Source of the DNA: Candidatus Woesebacteria bacterium
GTDB lineage: Bacteria > Patescibacteriota > Microgenomatia > UBA1406 > GWC2-37-13
Reading direction: 5' to 3'
Length of the DNA: 5,417 nt
Assembly (NCBI GenBank): GCA_017993865.1
Contig: JAGOLU010000062.1
Span: forward strand, 1 to 5,417
Made by a program: the position numbers and the translations under genes. The notes beneath the pieces were generated by a model, which saw nothing but the letters and a program-made list of their open reading frames with translations, ran no database searches and was not told where the DNA came from. Below, piece by piece: positions 1 to 3,908 of this stretch (its first letter is position 1; each line of letters starts with the position of its first letter).

Positions 1-605
1 AGGAACAAAATAAGGGCAACACAAGCAAAACCTATATATTCATAAAAGCTTGTTGTCCAGAATGGGGTCGATATTGCAAAATATTTGAAAAGCAAAGAGT
101 TTGCTGCAAAAAGCAAAGAGGAGATAGACATGAGCAGGAAAGCCTTCTTCTTCAAATGGAAGTGATGATCGCTACCCATATCGATGGAGATAAAAATAGC
201 ACTCCCAATAATAACGACTCCGCTTGCGAGTTGGTAATATTGCAGTGTGCTACCTAATAGTGCCCACTCCAAAAAGAACGAGAATACTGGGGTGAGTTGG
301 AATAGGGGGACGATCACTGATATATCATTTTCTTGAACAGCGTGGAGATAGGGGAGGACTGCGCACATATATATTCCTCCGTTAAGAATGAGTATTAACC
401 CCTCAGAAAAGGGAACGTTGAGAATGTGAGGCTGGAATAATGCGATAATAACTGCCACAAAGGCGCCGATTAGAGAAGAGAATATCATGAGCGCGCCCAC
501 TCCTCCGCCTCTAAAATACCTACTCACCAGGTATTTATCGATGTAGTTTACTCCCGCAAAGATGGCTGGCGGGATGAGGGCGACAAAAAAAACCAGGCTC
601 GACAT
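1..605 (-). CDS. EamA/DMT-family transporter, partial (C-terminus beyond left edge)
   Basis: Polytopic inner-membrane protein of the drug/metabolite transporter (EamA-like) type; the substrate cannot be told. My reverse-strand translation gives 201 codons, open to the window edge. Seven hydrophobic stretches are visible at about residues 4-20, 36-56, 68-90, 96-113, 125-141, 154-176 and 185-201. The segment around 96-141 (IVPLFQLTPVFSFFLEWALL, then a helix with GVVIIGSAIF) is the usual end of the first EamA repeat, and residue 157 onward looks like the start of the second. A full DMT has about ten helices, so roughly a third is missing. The ATG at 603-605 is the only good start: an in-frame TAG lies 24 bases upstream with no ATG, GTG or TTG between. 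No Shine-Dalgarno is visible. It follows the DUF2156 gene by 11 bp and is probably co-transcribed with it. The Glu often found in the LLGE motif is Ser here (LLGS, residues 116-119). Family call fairly sure, function unknown. Confidence 0.82.
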   Translation of the reverse strand, partial: MSSLVFFVALIPPAIFAGVNYIDKYLVSRYFRGGGVGALMIFSSLIGAFVAVIIALFQPHILNVPFSEGLILILNGGIYMCAVLPYLHAVQENDISVIVPLFQLTPVFSFFLEWALLGSTLQYYQLASGVVIIGSAIFISIDMGSDHHFHLKKKAFLLMSISSLLFAANSLLFKYFAISTPFWTTSFYEYIGFACVALILF

Positions 606-616
606 AGAGTTTAAGA

Positions 617-1549
617 TTAAGACTCGCTAACTGTTTTGCGGGATATTATACCTTTTTCTAGGAACCTGTGTGGGCGGTAAGAAAGTTTTGATCTTCTGAG
701 ATTAGGAATCCCCAGATCTTGTTGAAAGTTAAAGTAGAGACATTCGTACTTTTCATGCATAAAACGAGCAGTCTCATGTTCCATAAAAGAATATATGCCA
801 GGCACCGCTTTATCGGCGTTCCCAAAATGAGCCATATACATATGATTGTGAATCACCTCATTTATGGTAAAGGCGACCAACCGATTGTCCACGAAGACAC
901 CTAAGTCGATTGTGTGAAAGTCATGGGCATGAGAGAGCAGCTTATGAACTGCTTGAGTATGATCATGTTCGCTCTCCTTCTTGCTATTTTTTGACCAATG
1001 TTTCACGAGCTGTATTACTTGAGCCTGATCGTCTGATGTTCTCAGGTCCATCTGGCGGACAATATGGTTCGGCGCATATGACTTGAACACCTGTATCTGT
1101 CGCCTCTTCGTCTTCATCTGATTTCCCTCTAAGTTCATAAGTTTCTTTACATCAATGATGTAATCGAAATTATTCCTGTCGAGATGAAAGGCGTATTTGC
1201 CCGTCTTGTTAAGTGCTGACATCGAAGAAGTCGCGGGTACAAGTTTAATCTCAGCCTTCATGTCCGATGCATCTAAATACTCAAACAGTGTATCTAGTGA
1301 ATGCGTGAGCCTCATATCTCCGAGTATTGAAAGGAATGGCTCGTGAGTGGAGTAATCAATCATCTTGAATACCAGATTCCCGTTCAAATTACTGAGTTTG
1401 CATTCGTGCCCCATATACGTCCACACACTTACGAAATTAAAGTCAGAAAAAGTCTCAAAGTTTTTGAGGTACTTCTCATAGTCTTCGCGAAGTTCGAGCG
1501 TTATGGGCTCGAAATTGGGGAATAAAGGGAGCCTTGACAGCATACTCAT
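617..1549 (-). CDS. DUF2156 / phosphatidylglycerol lysyltransferase C-terminal-like (GNAT-fold) protein
   Basis: Soluble 310-residue protein resembling DUF2156, the family related to the catalytic C-terminal domain of MprF lysyl-phosphatidylglycerol synthases, which has two GNAT-like halves. Visible family features are the early NFVSVWTY segment (39-45), a DYIIDVKKLMNLEG segment followed by a basic run KTKRRQIQVFK (129-156), and the C-terminal block with GIYSFMEHE (251-259) and NFQQDLGIPNLRRSKLSYRP (274-293). That block corresponds to the N-R-E-Q-D-L-G...GLRKAKLSY motif as I remember it. No membrane helices are seen, so it is a stand-alone synthase-type domain without the MprF flippase part. 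By family analogy it may transfer an aminoacyl or acyl group to a lipid or peptide; the substrate is not inferable. Odd points are the R-E to F-Q change in the motif and a His-rich stretch (195-212). The start is the ATG at 1547-1549; an ATG at 1541-1543 (Met3) is nearly as good. First gene of a two-gene operon with the transporter downstream. Confidence 0.8.
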   Translation of the reverse strand: MSMLSRLPLFPNFEPITLELREDYEKYLKNFETFSDFNFVSVWTYMGHECKLSNLNGNLVFKMIDYSTHEPFLSILGDMRLTHSLDTLFEYLDASDMKAEIKLVPATSSMSALNKTGKYAFHLDRNNFDYIIDVKKLMNLEGNQMKTKRRQIQVFKSYAPNHIVRQMDLRTSDDQAQVIQLVKHWSKNSKKESEHDHTQAVHKLLSHAHDFHTIDLGVFVDNRLVAFTINEVIHNHMYMAHFGNADKAVPGIYSFMEHETARFMHEKYECLYFNFQQDLGIPNLRRSKLSYRPHRFLEKGIISRKTVSES

Positions 1550-1563
1550 AATTGTACTATACT
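1534..1563 (+). promoter_or_regulatory. Sigma70-type promoter of the sensor-kinase operon
   Basis: A perfect -35 box TTGACA lies at 1534-1539 and a -10 box TATACT (5 of 6 to consensus) at 1558-1563, with an 18-bp spacer. Transcription would start near 1569-1571, two to four bases before the ATG at 1573, so the mRNA would be leaderless or almost so. The -35 box sits inside the first codons of the divergent DUF2156 gene. The strength of the match and its position make this the best-supported regulatory site in the window. Confidence 0.7.
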
Positions 1564-1579
1564 AGCAAATATATGAAAG
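1551..1579 (-). promoter_or_regulatory. Possible divergent promoter of the DUF2156-transporter operon
   Basis: On the minus strand two overlapping -10-like hexamers are visible: TATAGT (complement of 1556-1561) and TACAAT (complement of 1551-1556), each 5 of 6 to consensus. The second has only a weak -35 candidate, CTTTCA (complement of 1574-1579), at 17 bp. TATAGT would place the start of transcription at about the first ATG (1549), and TACAAT at about the second ATG (1543). Some promoter must lie here or inside the divergent gene because only 23 bp separate the two starts, but which hexamer is used is uncertain. Confidence 0.35.
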
Positions 1580-2394
1580 ACTATAGTGGGTGGTTACCTT
1601 CTCGTTTTTCTTCTAGGGTTGCTTTATACAGCATTTCTTTCGTCTTCGTCTTCTTCTTTGTTTGGGGGTTATGGAATAATCTTGCCCCTTCGCAGGAAAA
1701 CGGAACTCTTCGCGAGTGGTTTACTGATACTTACTGGATTCTACCGCTCGTCGGTGGCATTTATGGCCTCGTGACTAGTAAAAGATGGGGAGGACTCTCA
1801 AGTGTATTTGGAAAAGCCATACTCTATTTTTCGATTGGTCTATTGATGCAAGTATTCGGGCAGGTAGTATATTCGGCATATGCAATATTCGGTGGTGTAG
1901 AGATACCTTATCCATCCCTAGGGGATATTGGTTTCTTCGGTAGTATTCCCCTTTATATTCTTGGTTTGCTGCAGTTAGGTCAAACACTACGACTCAACAA
2001 AGCCATGCATAAGACGAGTAATATGGTGCTCGTCACAGTCGTTATAGTGGGACTTTTGACCCTTTCCTACACTATATTTTTGAAAGACTATAACATAGAC
2101 CTCACCGTGCCACTACAAGTATTTTTTGATTTTGGATATCCCCTAGGACAATCGTTGTATGTCGGACTTGTGGCACTGGTATACATCCTTTCGGTAGGAT
2201 CATTGGGAGGAAAGCTTCGATACAAAATACTTTTCTTACTTTTTGCCCTTTCTTCCCAGTATCTCGCTGATTTCCTTTTTCTTTTTAACCAAAATAGAGG
2301 TATCTGGATTGAGGGTGGGATCAGTGACATGATGTATCTGACCGCTTACTTTTTCATGGGAGTAAGCCTCGTTATGCTTGACCATGATATCTAA
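1573..2394 (+). CDS. Eight-helix integral membrane sensor-like protein (stand-alone)
   Basis: A 273-residue membrane protein, probably the sensory part of a two-component system. Hydrophobic segments lie at about residues 16-38, 54-69, 80-106, 117-137, 150-170, 180-208, 215-238 and 249-269, with almost no soluble domain. The motif PYPSLGD (112-118) followed by FFGSIPLYILGLLQL recalls the PYPS-x-AD...YP-L signature of multi-helix modules fused N-terminally to GGDEF proteins and histidine kinases in Actinobacteria, Cyanobacteria and archaea. Similar D...Y segments recur at DFGYPLGQSLY (186-196) and SDMMYLTAYFF (251-261). Unlike those proteins it ends right after the last helix. A kinase is encoded separately downstream, so it likely signals to that protein by contact; this is inference. 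Start: I chose the ATG at 1573. A TTG seven codons upstream (1552) is in frame but lies before the predicted transcription start. First gene of the operon, 9 bp before the next. The signal sensed is unknown; the gene itself is certain. Confidence 0.85.
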   Translation: MKDYSGWLPSRFSSRVALYSISFVFVFFFVWGLWNNLAPSQENGTLREWFTDTYWILPLVGGIYGLVTSKRWGGLSSVFGKAILYFSIGLLMQVFGQVVYSAYAIFGGVEIPYPSLGDIGFFGSIPLYILGLLQLGQTLRLNKAMHKTSNMVLVTVVIVGLLTLSYTIFLKDYNIDLTVPLQVFFDFGYPLGQSLYVGLVALVYILSVGSLGGKLRYKILFLLFALSSQYLADFLFLFNQNRGIWIEGGISDMMYLTAYFFMGVSLVMLDHDI

Positions 2395-2403
2395 ATCTCA
2401 CGT

Positions 2404-2685
2404 ATGGACACCTATTCTGAAATAGCTCACAAGATAATCACCGCACAAAGGGCTGTGCTAGGGCCAGTAGCCTTAAAGATCGCTCAGGGGGTCGGTGGAC
2501 TCGATATACGAGATGCAGACCACCCAGTTGTGGGGGCGGAACCTATGGTGGTGTTGACGAATCTAGTTTCAGGATATTCTTCTTTCTTCGGTAAGGTTTC
2601 TGTTGAAGTCTGTAAGGAGGCTGCAAAAGAGGCGATGGTAAATGCTGACATGGTTGAGCTTCCTGAGGTGTTGAAATCTGCGTAG
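2404..2685 (+). CDS. Small conserved-looking protein of unknown function in kinase operon
   Basis: A 93-residue protein that I cannot assign to a named family. It has no signal peptide, no membrane helix and no recognised catalytic motif. The first 30 residues (EIAHKIITAQRAVLGPVALKI around 6-26) should form an amphipathic helix. A GGLDI turn (31-35) follows, then a short polar loop (36-47), a second helical part with LVSGYSSFFGK (54-64), and SVEVCKEAAKEAM (66-78) before a short tail. The pattern of hydrophobic residues and ordinary codon use suggest a real, folded soluble protein. The ATG at 2404 lies 9 bp after the membrane-sensor stop with no Shine-Dalgarno, and the TAG stop touches a possible GTG start of the kinase gene (TAGTG at 2683-2687). 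Lying between a membrane sensor and a soluble kinase, it may be an adaptor or modulator of that pair; this rests on position alone. Confidence 0.72.
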   Translation: MDTYSEIAHKIITAQRAVLGPVALKIAQGVGGLDIRDADHPVVGAEPMVVLTNLVSGYSSFFGKVSVEVCKEAAKEAMVNADMVELPEVLKSA

Positions 2686-2711
2686 TGGGTGTGGTAATCT
2701 TCATATGTCTT

Positions 2712-3512
2712 ATGAATCCCAAGAAAAAAACCAACTATGGTGATGTAGATATTGAAGATCTCAAGAAAATTGCTCAGTCAGTATACGAAAGAAACGCAGA
2801 GCTTGTGAGGTTAGATAAAATGAAAGATGAGTTCGTAGCTCTAGCATCACATGAACTCCGCACTCCACTTACCATCATCAAGAACTACTTGTGGCTAGCA
2901 ACTCACCAAAAGGATGAGCCGTTGGGTCCTAAGGTGTCGAAAAACGTCGAGATTGCACTGCATACCGCAGACAGACTTATGTTTTTGGTCGAAGACATAT
3001 TAACTATATCGCGCATAGAAAACGGTAGGATTAGTCTGGCGATGGAGAGCATCAATATCATTACATTCCTGCAAAATATCATCGAGGAATACTCGATAAA
3101 GGCAAAGGATAAGAATATTGCCATTGAGTTCAATCCAGAAATTCCATCCCAGCAAGTTAACGTCGATATTAATCGGTTCCACCAAGTGATGGTAAATATT
3201 CTCGGAAATGCCCTCAAGTTTACTCCTGCCAATGGAACAGTGATCTTTACGGTGCAAAAACCTACTTCAGAAGCTTTCGAAGTGCGTATTGCCGACACCG
3301 GTCCAGGCATATCCAAAGAACATCAAGACAAACTCTTCACCAAATTTGGCAAGATAGACGAATCGTATATGAACTTGCCTAATGTAAACGGCACTGGTCT
3401 TGGCCTCTATATCTCTCAACAAATAATGAAATTGCATGGTGGATCTATATCTGTAGAGTCAGAATATGGCCAAGGTGCGACATTTATTGTGAATTTACCA
3501 ATTACCGAGTAG
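2712..3512 (+). CDS. Soluble HisKA/HATPase sensor histidine kinase
   Basis: A cytoplasmic transmitter kinase of 266 residues that autophosphorylates on a His and passes the phosphate to a receiver Asp. In order: a charged, probably coiled-coil N-terminus (12-40), the H-box FVALASHELRTP with phospho-acceptor His47, the dimerisation helices (to about 110), then the ATP-binding domain with N-box NILGNALKFTP (Asn166), G1 box DTGPGI (195-200), F-box LFTKFGKID (208-216) and G2 box GTGLGLYIS (227-235). All catalytic boxes are intact. It has no membrane helix, HAMP or PAS domain, so it lacks its own sensor; the membrane protein two genes upstream is the likely input. Start: the ATG at 2712 gives MNPKKK. 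A GTG at 2685 overlapping the previous stop would add nine mostly hydrophobic residues (MGVVIFICL), too short for a helix, so I prefer the ATG. Neither start has a Shine-Dalgarno. The receiver gene follows after 10 bp and is the obvious partner. Confidence 0.93.
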   Translation: MNPKKKTNYGDVDIEDLKKIAQSVYERNAELVRLDKMKDEFVALASHELRTPLTIIKNYLWLATHQKDEPLGPKVSKNVEIALHTADRLMFLVEDILTISRIENGRISLAMESINIITFLQNIIEEYSIKAKDKNIAIEFNPEIPSQQVNVDINRFHQVMVNILGNALKFTPANGTVIFTVQKPTSEAFEVRIADTGPGISKEHQDKLFTKFGKIDESYMNLPNVNGTGLGLYISQQIMKLHGGSISVESEYGQGATFIVNLPITE

Positions 3513-3522
3513 AATATAGCCT

Positions 3523-3906
3523 ATGGAACCAACTATCAAAAAACACATCCTCCTCGCTGAGGATGAATCTGCCTTGCGAGAGTTATACAAATCGTTGTTG
3601 GAGCAAGAGGGGTACGACGTGACTGCGGTAGAAAATGGAGAGGCAGCGTATCAAGTTTTGGTGAAAGGCCACTTTGATCTTTTGCTTCTCGACATATTAA
3701 TGCCCAAACTGTCGGGACTTGAGTTGCTTGAAATATTGCAGAAAGAAGAAAAGCTGTCCTCAGCAAATGCCATTGTGATGCTTACCAATCTCTCTGACGA
3801 CACTAAAATTGCAGAAGCGTTAAAGTATGGCATTCGTGGGTATATGGTGAAGAGCAACTACACTCCTGACACATTCATTCAAGAGGTGCGACACTACTTT
3901 GAGTAA
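3523..3906 (+). CDS. CheY-like single-domain response regulator
   Basis: A 127-residue receiver domain and nothing more. The acidic pocket is Glu13-Asp14, the phosphorylated residue Asp57 (in LLLLDILMP), the switch Thr88 (in VMLTN) and the conserved Lys110 (in YMVKS). All are present, so it should accept phosphate from the kinase encoded just upstream. It has no DNA-binding or enzymatic output domain, so it must act by binding another protein, or serve in a relay; its target is not visible here. The C-terminal part (LTNLSDDTKIAEALKYGIRG, then VKSNYTPDTFIQEV) resembles receivers I associate with CPR bacteria. The ATG at 3523 is 10 bp after the kinase stop, with no Shine-Dalgarno. Last gene of the plus-strand operon; its stop lies 2 bp from that of the convergent ATPase gene. 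Confidence 0.93.
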   Translation: MEPTIKKHILLAEDESALRELYKSLLEQEGYDVTAVENGEAAYQVLVKGHFDLLLLDILMPKLSGLELLEILQKEEKLSSANAIVMLTNLSDDTKIAEALKYGIRGYMVKSNYTPDTFIQEVRHYFE

Positions 3907-3908
3907 GA

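Noticed and set aside
88..120. 12-bp direct repeat AAAAGCAAAGAG (88-99 and 109-120)
   Set aside because: The copies are 21 bp apart, in frame, and encode a repeated SLLF within a membrane helix of the transporter; no sign of a regulatory or mobile repeat.
1552..1572. TTG start seven codons upstream for the membrane sensor
   Set aside because: It lies before the predicted transcription start and overlaps the -10 region; the added residues are polar and the ATG at 1573 is better placed.
1636..1662. Low-complexity TTC/GTC-rich run
   Set aside because: It encodes the Phe/Val-rich first membrane helix of the sensor protein.
2685..2711. GTG start for the kinase, making a hydrophobic N-terminal MGVVIFICL
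   Set aside because: Nine hydrophobic residues are too short for a membrane helix and no lipobox is formed; the ATG at 2712 is a simpler start. The TAGTG overlap keeps the GTG possible for translational coupling.
2903..3316. Minus-strand open frames opposite the kinase
   Set aside because: They are antisense to the intact HisKA/HATPase motifs and show no domain or start context of their own.
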